A program made the position numbers and the translations under genes. DNA of 64,000 bases from Populus alba (lineage: Eukaryota; Streptophyta; Magnoliopsida; Malpighiales; Salicaceae), in NCBI RefSeq assembly GCF_005239225.2, contig NC_133293.1, positions 9,330,333-9,394,332 on the forward strand. The letters run 5' to 3'. The notes beneath the pieces are model-generated. The model ran no database searches, was not told the origin of the DNA, and saw only the letters and a program-made list of their open reading frames with translations. Below are positions 33,901 to 45,472 of this stretch, one piece after another. Every line of letters begins with the position of its first letter. Position 1 is the first letter of the stretch.

Positions 33901-36900
33901 GAAATTTATGGAATTATCAAAAGTGTCAGATGGGTTTTTAGATGCAACTGACACTCTTATTATAAAGGCTCAAGTGCAAGTCATCAGGTTTCTGATAAGT
34001 TACTGGTTTATATATGTTTGATGTCTATCAGTGATTGTGCTGCATTTTGCACCGTCATGCTGCTCATGTTATTCTATTACTTAACCCTATGGTCCACTAT
34101 TCGTAAAGTATTTTGTGATGGCAGTATAATTGTCTTGCATTTTTTTCTTGCTTGTCCATTCCAAGTTTAATATTTTTGAGAAGTTGCGTCAGAATCTAAA
34201 TTTAGTTGTTTTAAGAGTGGTTATGGCTCATTTATACAAGTTTCTCATCAAATCTGAAATTGTCTCGATAATGAAGTTATTCGTGTTGGATCTTTTAGTT
34301 TGAGTTATCTGTTTGTTATAAATTATGTTAACTGAACTGTAATCCCGCCCCAAAGTATATATTTTTATCACTGCATCCCAAAAATATTATTTTACATGAG
34401 CTGGAAAGTGGACAGTTAATTATCTGGCATTTCAGTTGGTCCATCTATGTGTTCACGTATACTTTTTGGCAATTTGATATGATTATCTTTAGTGTTTCAA
34501 TTTTAAAGTGAGCTGAGCATACCATGTTTCCTATAATGAATTATAATTACATTCTCGTCAATGTTGGCTCCATGGGGTATGTAAATGAGATATTCCTATG
34601 TTGAAAACAGGCAAATTGTAAAAAGTTGTTAACATAACTTTTGTTCTAAAGGAGTGAGTTTCATTGAATAAAAAAAAAGAACTCATTTTATGGCATTATT
34701 GTTGTTGCAATAATGTTATGTCAAACTTCATGAGGCAATCACAATGAGTTTATGGTCGGGGTCCTTTGTAAATGAACTTTGATAATGGAGGCTGTATTTA
34801 CCAATTTAAAGTTCTGGCATTAAGAGTCGTGACTTGAGTATGTCTGTTGTACTGTTCATATGTTGATTGCGTGGAACTGTTGTATTAATTTTTCTGCAAG
34901 AAATGCTCTAGGTGTTTCTCATTGTTAACCAGACTCATTGTGAGACTGCTTTTCATGTGTAGGGAGAAAGCAGATCGGCCTTTTCGTTGCCTCGATTGCG
35001 TGTATAGGAGAGAACTTGTTAGAGTATATTTGACAAATGTAGAGCAGATTTGTCGGCGTTTTGTGGAGGAGAGGCGGGGAAAACTTGGGAAGTTATTAGA
35101 GGACAAAAATAGGTGGTCAAGGTATTGTATTTCAATCTTTGAAAATGATTGTTACTTTACGCATTAGAATAGAATGGTTGTCAGTAGTTCTAACTTCTCA
35201 ACATGCTGCTTTATGAAAAGTGTGGTGTTTTGGTAGTCCTATGAACCTGCATAATATAATCAATTTATTGCCTTCATTAACAGTTTTCTTTTTTGTGATA
35301 TCATTTTTTGGTGGCAATTATAGCTTATTTTACTTGTGTTTCTGGTCAGTATAGTTTTGTGATGATAATGTTTGCAACTGTTGCAGCTTTTGTGCTTTTT
35401 GGTTGGGAATGGATCAAAATGCCCGACGCCGCATGTCTAGAGAGAAAACAGATGTAATTCTGAAAGTAGTTGTAAAGCATTTCTTTATCGAGAAGGAAGT
35501 CACATCTACATTGGTAATGGATTCCTTGTATAGCGGATTGAAGGCTCTTGAAGGCCAAACTAAGAGCAAGGGAAGGGCAAAATTATTGGATGCTGAAGAA
35601 ATGCCAGCTCCAATTGTTTGTGTTGAAAAAGATATGTTTGTGTTGGTGGATGATGTGCTGATACTACTTGAGAGGGCTGCGATGGAACCATTGCCTCCAA
35701 AAGATGAGAAGGGCCCTCAGAATCGTACAAAGGTGGGTTGGGTTGCTGGATACCATTTTTTAATGTTTGAATCTTTTCTGAATTCAGCTATGCAAATAGG
35801 CAGTCAATATGAAAAATTACTGTGGGAAATTTAAGCAGTTGAATCATTTTAGTAGTTTGTTTTAAATGATTGATGGTTTGTATTATCATTACTTCTGAGG
35901 TCTCTTTTTGGAGCACTTGAATATTTGAATGGTGGATTTTGCAATTTCACAAATTGTCTCATGTTTTTGGTATCCTATAGAAACTTTGCTGGTGGCATTG
36001 GGTTTACTTATTGGGCTTAAGCTTCAACCACGAGTTAGAAAATCGTATGCAGTTGCTAATTTTATATGTTATGCTCCAGCAAACAATTTCTGCCATTAAT
36101 TAGCTTGCATCTCTCTAGAAACAGTTTGTTTGCTGGAAAAGCACATGTACATAATAAGAATAGAACATTTTAGGTATACAATGGCTGCTACATATGATTG
36201 TTTCAGAGTGCTGGTGACAGCATTGGGGTGGGGACAATGATGGAAGTGGCTGTATGTTGATGGTAATGGGAGTGATGGTGATATCACATAATTATAGATT
36301 TTATTATGTACACTGGATTATATTCTGAAGAGCATGAAAATGCTTTCTGTTTTTCCTTGCTTGATGGTTGTCAATATCTTGATTATTCTGCATGCTTCAT
36401 GACTGTGACTAATTAAGCTTCTGATGTCTTGAAAACTTTTTGCATTTATACCCAGGATGGAAGTTCTGGAGAGGACTTCAACAAGGATTCAATTGAGCGT
36501 GATGAAAGGCGTCTAACAGAATTGGGTCGTAGGACGGTGGAAATATTTGTCCTCGCACATATTTTTAAGTAATACACTAATACTTAATTTTTTTTTGCTG
36601 TAAAAACATTTGTTAGTTTCTTCATGCTGCTAGGACTCTTCCATTTCAGACTTAACTGGAACCATATTTCAGTCACATGCACCTTTTCTTTCGCCTAAAT
36701 CAATTTTTTTGGAGTATTCCATTGATTTGGAAGTCATTTTTTCTACGAGGATAACCTTCTGAAATTTAATCTAATGGAAGTCCAAGCATTTTTGCTATTA
36801 TCTTAATATTTTTGTTGTCATTTTACTTTTATTTGGAGCCCATTCTTCCATTATGCTATTTTTTCATCTGCTCAATACTGAAGCAGTAAATACATTGCAA

Positions 36901-39900
36901 ATATTAATGAATGATGAAATTAAATACCAATTAGTAAACACTAATAACAATATATTGGCATAATGAGCACTGCTCATCTTGGCATAGCAATTTTCTGATT
37001 CTTTGTGGCATGACAAATATTCCTCATTTTTATCCATCCATGGCCTGATTTTTGTCTGCTTCACGTGTAGCCATAAAATTGAAGTTTCCTACCAGGAAGC
37101 TGTTGCTTTGAAGAGGCAAGAAGAGCTAATTCGTGAAGAAGAGGCAGCGGGGCTTGCAGAAAGTGAGCAGAAGGCTAAACGTGGAGCAACTGAAAAGGAA
37201 AAGAAATTAAAGAAAAAACAGGTGGCTTATTTTTCTTTCTTAATAAGAATTGAGTAAAACGTAGTCTGAACTCCCCTATTGAATTCAGGTGGTGTCAGAT
37301 TACAGAAGAAAATTACAGTGTCACCATACGATTAGGATTCTGAAACTTTGATTTAGAAAATTCACTTGTTGAAGCCCTTTGGAATTCCTTCCAGTGTTGC
37401 TTGGATTTTTTGCGGGCCATAATCACTATGCAAATTTATCTAAAATGCATGATGGATGGATAGATTTTCTTTTTTGGGAAAAAAACTTCAAAGTCCTAGC
37501 ACCGCCCTCCCAATCAAGAAAACCCGAATCCACCCTTTTCAGGTTTAATTTGTTTGTTTGAATGCTGATGATGCTTATAAATACAGGCTAAACAAAAACG
37601 GAACAATCGCAAAGGGAAGGATAAAGGTAGAGAGGATAGGTCTGGTGTTGCTGTGGCAGACAAGTACCAAGAGTCAAATCTTAGTAATGAGAATAAGGAG
37701 TTTGCTGTTGAGGAGGTGCGGCCTGTGATGGAAAAGCCTGAGGTTCTGGAAGATGTCTCCGATGTGTCTGATTCAGTGGATGGTGTTGCTGAAGTGCTCC
37801 AGCATGATTCAGAAGACAGAGATGCAAGCCCGGTCAATTGGGATACTGACACCTCAGAAGTTCATCCTCCCACCGAAGTCAGTAGCAGTGGAGTGAGTGG
37901 CTTGTCATCTGTGCCTAACGGGACAAGTGATAAAAGGAGCACATATGCAATGGATGATAGTTCCTCAACATGCTCTACTGATTCAGTCCCTTCAGTAGTA
38001 ATGAATGGCCCATATAAGGGAAACTCGTACTTGAACTATCAATTTGAAAAGTTGCCTAGCAGGTAAGTGGTAAATATGTTTCGTTTGTGTGCCTTTTCCA
38101 CTGCAGGACTTGATTATGTGGCATTCATTTTGCATTTTATATCTGCAGAGGGAAGAATCAGCGAGGGAAGATGGCACCTGATGCGAGTTGGACAGCTGAA
38201 ATGGATAATCAGCCTCCTGAGCCTGCATCAGATACTGGTGATCATAGCGATGTCACAAGAAGTAGCAAGGCTGCTGATTGCGAGCTTGAGGCTGTTGTTC
38301 ATGATTTGCAGGATAGGTTGGCAAAGCTTGAACAGCATGTAAATAAGACAGGAAAGGTGAAGTTGCTAATCTTTCGCCTTGATCTCAAATTTCTACTCTT
38401 TCAATAATGTTTAAACCATCAAATAATATAGAACTGTATAACAAGCATCAAATGTTCAAATCCAATTTTGGTGGGCTGCTTATCTTTTGTAGCTTTCTCC
38501 TTTTTGACGCCTAATAGCATGGTTGGCTACATGTTTTCGTTGCATCAGCTTCTTGGGTATGAAGGGTCTTCTTCTTTGTTGTCTTATTTAGCATTGTGGT
38601 GACCCTTCTCTGTTGTCTTATTTAGCATCGTGGTGACTACAGCGCAAGTGTTTTTAGATTTTTGTTTCTTCCATTTTCATCTTATTATTTTGCTTTTATT
38701 GTGTTTGTTTAATCCTGGTTTGTCTCTTCTTCATTCAGGGAAGATGATTTTTTCTTCTAATAGGTTCATAGAATATTTTAGGAATTAATCAATGCAAAGG
38801 AGTTTTTTGCTATCTTTGCTATGAAACTGTTCTTTCTTCCTTTCCCTTTATCACTTTTTATTCCAACAAGTTCAAAGGCAATTCTTGAAGGTTTGGCCAC
38901 CATGCGATTTTATGCCTTTGTGTTCTTTTCAATTTGAGTTGAATCTCTTAAATGTTTTGGCTCTCTGTTTCTGAATGCTGCTTTATTTCTGTGAGTTTTA
39001 ATCTGTTCTACTTGAGTATGTCTTGATGGACATTTCTTTTCTATGAAATAGGAAGACGCAGTTGTTTCTATGCAAAAGCAGACGAGTAACAAAGACATGG
39101 TTGAGGTAGAAAGACCTAAAGAAAAGACAGCAGCTGTACCATCTTCTTCCAGAAGCCCTCCGACAAGTCCTCCTAAAAATGTCCCATCCACTGTTCAATT
39201 GAAGTCAGAAAGCAAGAGTTCTGCTACCATGGATCTCAGTCAAGTTAAGAAAGCATCTTCAAATTGCTCACAGCAGGCTGATAAAGCTGCAACTTCAGCT
39301 ACCTCCCCCCAAAATGCTGGTATTCCCAAACCTGAGATCCAGAATGTGCCAAATGCAAAACAGTCTGACAAACCAACTCTAAAACAAGTGCCTGCCATGT
39401 CAAGGCCCTCCAGTGCTCCTCTGGTGCCTGGTCCCAGGCCAACTGCTGCTCCCATTTCTGTAGTCCAAACAGCTCCTTTACTTTCTCGTTCTGTTAGTGC
39501 AGCTGGCCGGCTGGGTCCTGACCCTTCACCAGCTACTCATAGTTATGTTCCGCAGTCCTATCGAAATGCCATTATTGGTAATGCTGTTGGTTCCAGCTCA
39601 TCTGGTTTCACCCATACCAGCTCTCCAAGTACAGGAGTGAACCTATCATCATTGCACGTGCAGCCATCTACATTGGTATCTGCACCGATGTTTTTACCAC
39701 CATTGAACTCTGATAGGGTAGACCCAAACACTCAACAATCTGGCTTTCCTTTTGGTATGGTAACTCGAGATATCTTACAAGATGGACGCCAATGGATGGA
39801 GATCTCTCAAAGGGATGCTAGTAGAAGCATGAGTGGTGACCCTTCTTCCCTGGTAAATGGCATGCAAAACATTGACTTGTACAATCCTGTATGCAGTGGA

Positions 39901-40449
39901 TCACAGGAGCACTACTCCAGTGAGTTCCCAGCCTGTACATCTCGGCGTCAGACCCAAAGTGGGCTGACAGATGAGTTCCCACATCTTGATATCATCAATG
40001 ATTTGCTTGACGAGGAACATGCTGTAGGGAAGGCAGCCGAGGCAAGCAGAGTCTTCCGTAGCAATGGACCACACCTATTGAATCGGCAGTTCTCTTTTCC
40101 AAATGACTTGGGTGTATCAGGTGATTTGGGTTCCTCAACCAATAGCCCTTGCAGGTTGGAGCGCACCAGGAGTTACCATAATGGTGGATTTCAGCGAAGC
40201 TATAGCTCTTCTGGAACCCATTTTGACACACCAAGGGAATATATTCCACAAGCTAGCTCAATGCCTTATGCAAATGGGCATGTTGATGGGTTGATTTCAA
40301 ACCAGTGGCAGATGGCTGGCTCTGATATTTCCTTGATGGGCATGAGAAATGCCGATGGTGATAGTTCCCCATATTTTAATCCAGAGTATTCAAATATGGC
40401 ATGCGGGGTCAATGGCTACACAGTATTTCGACCTTCAAATGGACATTGA
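30958..40449 (+). CDS. MUSE13/14: MATH/TRAF-domain protein of the MUSE13/MUSE14 (TRAF1A/B) type, 12 coding exons
   Basis: Coding exons: 30958-31135, 32007-32118, 33513-33601, 33711-33779, 33855-33987, 34963-35121, 35387-35732, 36456-36568, 37071-37221, 37587-38062, 38149-38356, 39052-40449. They sum to 3432 bp (1143 residues). A non-coding 5' exon ends at the donor at 30089/30090, followed by an 821-bp intron. The N-terminus carries SSGQRCQSGELLAEWRSSEQ and an acidic PPYWDTDDDDDGG. The MATH domain spans residues ~66-195 (GKYTWKIEKFSQ...KVSDGFLDATDTLIIKAQVQVIR). A basic coiled coil follows at ~405-465, then a long Ser/Pro-rich disordered tail. In Arabidopsis MUSE13 and MUSE14 link the SCF-CPR1 ubiquitin ligase to NLR receptors such as SNC1 and also act with ATG6 in autophagy. 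All junctions are GT-AG and keep frame. Confidence 0.95.
32856..33081. mobile_element. MITE-like element in a MATH-gene intron
   Basis: Within the 1.4-kb intron 32119-33512. It starts near GGCCCTG and GCGTTTCAAAAGTGCTTTTG and ends AACACTTTGAAAAAC...CACTCAAACACCCTC. The interior matches the other family members ('tatcattttaatgcgctgat', 'aaaaatgatttttaaaaaat'). Confidence 0.6.
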
Positions 40450-41440
40450 AGGAATCTCTCAGAAGGAGCTTGCCTGCAAGTTGGTGGGTGATTGCCCGTT
40501 GTAATAATGTATGGGTCTTAGAATTGGAGTGAGGTTGTAATCTTTTCATAAGAAAACATTTTGTAAAGAGTGTTTCTGCCTTCTCTGCCTCCAGCTTTTT
40601 AGTTATAACGAGGTTTTGATGTTTTTTTTGGGTTTGATTAATATTTGAATGAGCATCTGATGGAATATAACCCATCGTTACTGACTAAAATTTGAACCAC
40701 ATCAATTATCCAATGAGAAACCACAACAGTGGATCAAGACTCATCTAAGCTACAATCTTGAATTAAGTCCCATCTGATTATTGAGATCTGAGTTTCGTTT
40801 CTTGAAAGCGGATGAACGAATCGAAGTGTTTATGGCTATGTAGAGATTGATTCCATCTGGGTTTGAGGCCATTACCAGTTGCTTAGGAGCAGACATTTCT
40901 TTCTGCAACCATCAGTGTGGAGTCTCTCCATAGCATGAAAGGGGCAGACAAAATTGCTAACCATGTTTTTATAATTGTTGTGATGAACTGTTCATGAAGA
41001 ACACGGCAAGGATGAAAATGTGTTACCTTTGTAGAGAAAGAAAAGGCCTCTAATTCGATTACACAGACGATGTTTTCACTTGAAACATTTCTTATTTCAA
41101 GCCACGTATGCCAACATTGATAGAACAAGCACATTGTGATCAAGCATTCAAAGGTCAGAGCAACTGCAGTTCCAAGAAATTTCCTCACAGGTCAAAACTC
41201 AAACACGATAAATTTGACGGGAAAAATCTTATCCAGCAATAGAAAACAAATGTTTATGCATGTAAGCAGGTGGAAAAACGAAAAAACTTGGCATTCAAGT
41301 TCAAGAAAATCTCCTTTTCTTGTTTAGACCTGTTCAATTTCTTGATATTTTTTTTTTTAAAGAAAAAAAAAAACCTAGCAGTCAACAGTCGAAATCTTTC
41401 AACAAATAAAAAAATCACCGAACCCTTCAACCTTTATCAG
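40450..41440. other. Spacer between the MATH-domain gene and the first peptide gene
   Basis: The first ~200 bp should be the 3' UTR of the MATH-domain gene. The rest holds the upstream region of the peptide gene. No other gene was seen; a minus-strand frame at 40883-41188 has no recognisable domain. Confidence 0.6.
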
Positions 41441-41448
41441 TATAAATA
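41190..41448 (+). promoter_or_regulatory. CTNIP-1 promoter: W-boxes and TATA box
   Basis: A TATAAATA box at 41441-41448 lies about 60 bp upstream of the start codon. Two W-box motifs on the minus strand (TTGACC at 41195-41190 and TTGACT at 41385-41380) plus a TTGACG core near 41215 precede it. W-boxes are WRKY binding sites and fit the stress-induced expression reported for this peptide family. Confidence 0.55.
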
Positions 41449-41505
41449 CTCCTCGCCACTTCAAGAAATTGTTCATGCTTGTTTTGAAATTGTCATCCAG
41501 AAATC

Positions 41506-41799
41506 ATGAGGACCCTAAACCTTATTTTGGCCGTACTTCTGCTGCTTTCTTTACATGTTCAACTATACAAAGCTAGTAGGATATTACCTGAAGAGCTGTC
41601 TAAAGACCTTTCATTGCAGTCTCTTCAGAGAGGCCCTGTCCCCCCTTCTGCGGCTTCAGGATGCACCAACATTCCTGGTAAGAACGGACCGAACTGCCCT
41701 CAGGTAAATGAGATGCACTACGCCGGCAACGGTTTGCCTAGTGATGCTGCTTTCCCACGTCTTACCGTCCAGTTTGGCGTGGCTACTAATCAAAGTTGA
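41506..41799 (+). CDS. CTNIP: CTNIP/SCREW-type secreted phytocytokine precursor (copy 1)
   Basis: A 97-residue intronless frame. Residues 1-~24 form a signal peptide (basic MRTLN start, a leucine-rich core LILAVLLLLSL, small-residue region). A variable pro-region is followed by QSLQRGPVPPSAASGCTNIPG, then a second cysteine ten residues after the first, then NEMHYAG. The literal CTNIP motif with its two flanking cysteines is the signature of the CTNIP/SCREW family. In Arabidopsis these secreted peptides are sensed by the leucine-rich-repeat receptor kinase HSL3 (NUT) and act in defence and water-loss signalling. The two cysteines probably form a disulfide. Family assignment rests on motif and architecture; processing sites are not visible. 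The gene starts about 1 kb after the MATH-domain gene, in the same orientation. Confidence 0.85.
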   Translation: MRTLNLILAVLLLLSLHVQLYKASRILPEELSKDLSLQSLQRGPVPPSAASGCTNIPGKNGPNCPQVNEMHYAGNGLPSDAAFPRLTVQFGVATNQS

Positions 41800-42647
41800 A
41801 GATCTCCTATGTATTTCCCTGGACTCAGAACTTGAAGCTCAGGGTTTCTTTGTGCCTGTTGAAGTTGTTTCGGAGGATCAGCGATGCTAGACCAAATCAC
41901 AGGTCCTGAAACACTCGTATCATCATGGCCTCCTCCATTCTTTCATTTTTGTAACCGTGTCTGCAATTTGTACTATTTATATAAATACACACACATATTT
42001 TTATTTTTTGTAAAGAGAGAATTGTGAATGTTTGAAAAATAAATCCCTCTGGGCAATCCTAATTGAAACTTTATCATGTTTTTTTTCTTCCATAAATGGG
42101 TTGACTTTATCATATTGAAACTATGTATAGCCTTTATGGCAGTGTGGATTTATCAATCTGCGCCATCTCATCTGAATACAGACCAGTTTCTCTATCATCA
42201 GTGGTTTAGACTTAGAGGCCGACCATCCTTCCCTGCCGGAAACACGAAACCAACTCACCAGAACATATGAAGATCCCCCCATGAATCATTTAACTCGGTC
42301 ACTGTTTCACGTAAGCAATAAAACAGAGGAAAGAGAAGACTTTACAATCATATGACCAGTCAAATTACCGAGGTGTTCTGGCATTTTGACTGACTAGTTA
42401 ACGTGTGCCGTTGATCATGCCATGGTGCTTCTTTGAAGTTCCCCTAGCGGATACTGACTCAAAAGATGGCTTTGGATTCACCAAAAATTACGTATTGAAA
42501 TTGAGGTTGGAAATTGGAAAAGAGAGGAAAATACGCTATATTTTAAATTAAGCTTGTCTTTGACCGGAGCCAGTTCAAAATTTTAGAAAATTATTATTAT
42601 ATAGCAGTAAAATGCTTACTATAATTTTTTTTTAGTGTGGCTATCAT

Positions 42648-42825
42648 CAGGGGCGGAGCTGAAATGACATAACAGCAAGGACCAAAACTCAAAATATAAT
42701 TTATTATTAGAAATTTTATCTATTTAAATTAAAAATATATTATATTATACTCTATTTAAACATTAAAAATACAAAACTTCAAAATATTTTGCAGGCACTC
42801 CCGCCTCCCCCTAGTTCCGCCCCTG
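42648..42825. mobile_element. hAT-type MITE, 178 bp
   Basis: Ends are CAGGGGCGGAGCT and AGTTCCGCCCCTG, a 13-bp terminal inverted repeat with one mismatch. The flanks carry a perfect 8-bp direct repeat GCTATCAT (42640-42647 and 42826-42833), the target-site duplication length of hAT elements. The interior is AT-rich with no coding capacity. Confidence 0.93.
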
Positions 42826-43009
42826 GCTATCATGATCACTATATAAATTGAAACTAGGTGCTTGAATATCCGGTGTGGTGACTCTGTATTTGCGGCTTTA
42901 TTAATATCAAGTTGCTTGTAGAAGTAGGGATGTGTGGCGCTTCTATTAGTTTCAATTTTAGAGTAAATTATTTTATTTGGTTCCTGTATTCTTAGTTAAA
43001 TAATAAATA

Positions 43010-43215
43010 AATAATAATTATCTAGTAAGTAGTCTAGTTATAAAAACCTGGGATCAAAAAGTTTAATTTCCTTGTGGTTTTAAATTCGAGTTCTGTAATT
43101 AATAATATGATAACCATTGGAAGCTTATATGGTCGGTAACTTCAGGATCCGTAGGATTAGTCGAGGTGTGCGCAAGTTGGTCCGGACATCCACATTAATA
43201 AAAAAAATAAAAACT
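43010..43215 (+). repeat. SINE-like element
   Basis: A tRNA-like 5' part with a degenerate box B (AAATTCGAGTTCTG, ~43082-43095) is followed by 'gataaccattggaagcttat', 'gtaacttcaggatccgtagg', 'attagtcgaggtgtgcgcaa' and 'ggacatccacattaata'. It ends in an A-rich tail (AAAAAAATAAAAA). This matches the style of Salicaceae SINEs. Target duplications were not confirmed. Confidence 0.5.
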
Positions 43216-44910
43216 TAATTCTTTTTTATTTAAAAACCCAATATTGATTCCTAAATTTTTATATTTGTTTGTAACTTAGTAATTTCATTGATTTTAGATG
43301 ACAACTTAATTTTTATATTCAGTAATTTCATTTTTTTTTTTTTTTTTTCATGAGATTTCTAGTCTGATGACCTAGAATATGGATATAACATATTGACTCG
43401 GGTTATTTTTAATGTTTTTTTTAATCTTATTTTTTAATATTGGACTGATTAGATATTGAAATTTATAATTTGTTTTGATTTAATTTTCATGAAGTTATCT
43501 TGATATTATAACTTATATTATGAGTTTGATAGGTTAACTAAAGTTGATTTTTAGGTTCTTTTTTAATTGATTATTTTTTTAATTTTATCTTTCAACATTG
43601 AATCAATTAAGAATTAATCCTCATATTTTATTTTAATTTTTTTTATGAGGTTATTATAATTGAATCATGAATTTAACTTGTTAATCCAAATTAATCTAAG
43701 TAAATTTAATATATTATTTTAATATTAAAAAATATATATCTTCTTAAAAATCTTGCTGGTATATAGCAAGTCCAAAACCGAAAACATGTACCAAATAGAC
43801 CGTTAGATATTCAATTCCTCAAGTAAAATGTGGAACTTTGAACAGCCTTATGTTTTTTACTAGCTTACTTAGGTCAACTAAGCCGGTGGCTATTAATTTC
43901 AAATATTAGACTAATTGGAGTTGTCTAATCTGGGGCTTGAGTCGCTTGACCGACCAGTATAATGGCTGACATGTCATACAGGATACCTATCTTACTGTTT
44001 ACGCTGTCCCCTGAGACCCAGTAGAGAACAATCTATCTGGTCCCACTTTGCCCCCTCGTCAGGTAACTTCACCGATTTGATCAAGAACAGCGAGGGCCGG
44101 AGACAAGGAAAAAAAAAAACATTTTCTAGTATTATATACGTATTTTATATGTGTGGCTCCTACAAGGAAAGAAATAAAATTATCCTAGCCGTCAGATATT
44201 TCATTATAACTTTATTAATTAGCAGTCATTTTATATTCTTTATATGCATATACTTCTGGGATTAATCAGTACCTGACACTTGTATAATCCGACTTTATTA
44301 GTGTTCATTTAGTCGAATATTATTATATGATAATGTTAAAGACCCGTGCGTGTAGAGCGTATATTAATAAATCCAACAACATGAAATATTCTTCCTCGTT
44401 ATATATATAGTTTCATCTGGGATTTTAATATAAATATGTATGTTGAATTATATTAACCAAAAAAAAAAAGATCGATCGATTATTCTTGCAATACCAAGCA
44501 GTATATATATAAAATGAAGTGTCCTCTTATGTATTCGAAAGCTCAGAGAATTCAAGAAATCCGGTACCGAATAATGACCATGCGCGCACCTCGACATTTA
44601 TTGAAGATTAAAAGGAGTAAATTCACCGAGGAAAAAAAAACAAGAAGAAGAAGAACTCTGATCGCTTCTTACATGTTGCTATTGATAGATTCGATATATG
44701 CATGCAAAAAAGAAGAAGGAGAACTTGACATATTAAAAGAACAAAAAAAAAAAAAGAACAAAAAGAACAAAAAATAGGATTAATAATATTCAAGCTAGGT
44801 ACACGAGCACAATGTCCCAGCCGCACTTTCTGTTTGTTTTAGGGCAAGAGTAATTAACCCTACGTACTGTCATATCCTGCAGGTTGCACTCTTATTATTT
44901 TGATCAGGGA

Positions 44911-45228
44911 CTAGTTAGAGGCCTTGGAATGATCAATAACTGAGCTAGGAAACGGAGGTGGTGGTTGATGATTGGCACGGCCAACGAAGTTCATTTCATT
45001 CATCGTGCAGTGGCCACTTCCGCCTGGGTTGTGCGAGCAAGGGGACCCTGCAGATGGTGACACCGGGCCCCGTTGGAGGGACTCGATCCGTGGAAAATGT
45101 TTTTTCAGCCATTGCTCTCCATGCACGGGCCTCATGGCTGCACCAAATTGTATTGTGCTTAGGGTGAGCAAAATGGTGAACAATATTGTGAAAAAGACTC
45201 TGGCGTGACCTTTTCTGTTAATGGCCAT
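44911..45228 (-). CDS. CTNIP-like secreted peptide precursor (copy 2)
   Basis: A 105-residue frame from the ATG at 45228. An in-frame ATG 69 bp upstream would add 23 basic residues in front of the signal peptide, so the internal ATG is preferred. Residues 1-32 form a signal peptide (MAINRKGHARVFF, then a leucine/threonine-rich core ending FGAA). The C-terminal half has ESLQRGPVSPSAGSPC, then SHNPGGSGH, a second cysteine, then NEMNFVG. The frame of the motif matches copy 1, but the CTNIP core is changed to CSHNP and the cysteine spacing is one residue shorter. The tail is proline-rich. It is likely a secreted signalling peptide; whether HSL3 recognises it is unknown. The encoded protein is identical to the copy at 53024-53341. 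Confidence 0.78.
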   Translation of the reverse strand: MAINRKGHARVFFTILFTILLTLSTIQFGAAMRPVHGEQWLKKHFPRIESLQRGPVSPSAGSPCSHNPGGSGHCTMNEMNFVGRANHQPPPPFPSSVIDHSKASN

Positions 45229-45348
45229 TTGTTTCTTTTTGTTTTTTTGAAGGTATTTGAGGACTCTGTTGCAGTATTCTGGTTGTGAGGAACACAAATC
45301 GGGGACTGGAAAAGGAACGAATGAGTAGAGAACTGATATTTCTTACAC

Positions 45349-45472
45349 ATATATATAGACATGTAACATATATATCCATGTCTTACGTGCGAGGGAAGAA
45401 TTCCGCTTGTCCCATCAATTGGTTAATTAAGATGGGCGGAGAATGCATGGATTCTTATAAATTGACTTGACC
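45349..45472 (-). promoter_or_regulatory. Promoter of peptide copy 2: TATA box and overlapping W-boxes
   Basis: A TATATATA stretch at 45357-45349 lies about 120 bp upstream of the ATG. About 105 bp further up, two overlapping W-boxes read TTGACTTGACC on the plus strand (45462-45472). The block is repeated at 53462-53585 in the duplicate. Confidence 0.5.

Larger units (their letters stand above)
41800..44176. other. Intergenic between peptide genes
   Basis: Holds a hAT-type MITE and a SINE-like element (listed separately) and AT-rich spacer with long T runs near 43330. No gene was recognised. Confidence 0.65.

Noticed and set aside
39240..40249. Minus-strand frames opposite the last MATH-gene exon
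   Set aside because: Antisense shadows of a long Ser/Pro-rich coding exon.
44514..44777. Plus-strand frame of 87 codons, related to one at 52551-52775
   Set aside because: The duplicate has a different length and a frameshift in the lysine/glutamate-rich part, and it is dominated by A-rich low complexity, so it is unlikely to be coding.
45159..45362. Minus-strand frame overlapping peptide copy 2
   Set aside because: Out-of-frame shadow over the leader and signal peptide; no motif.
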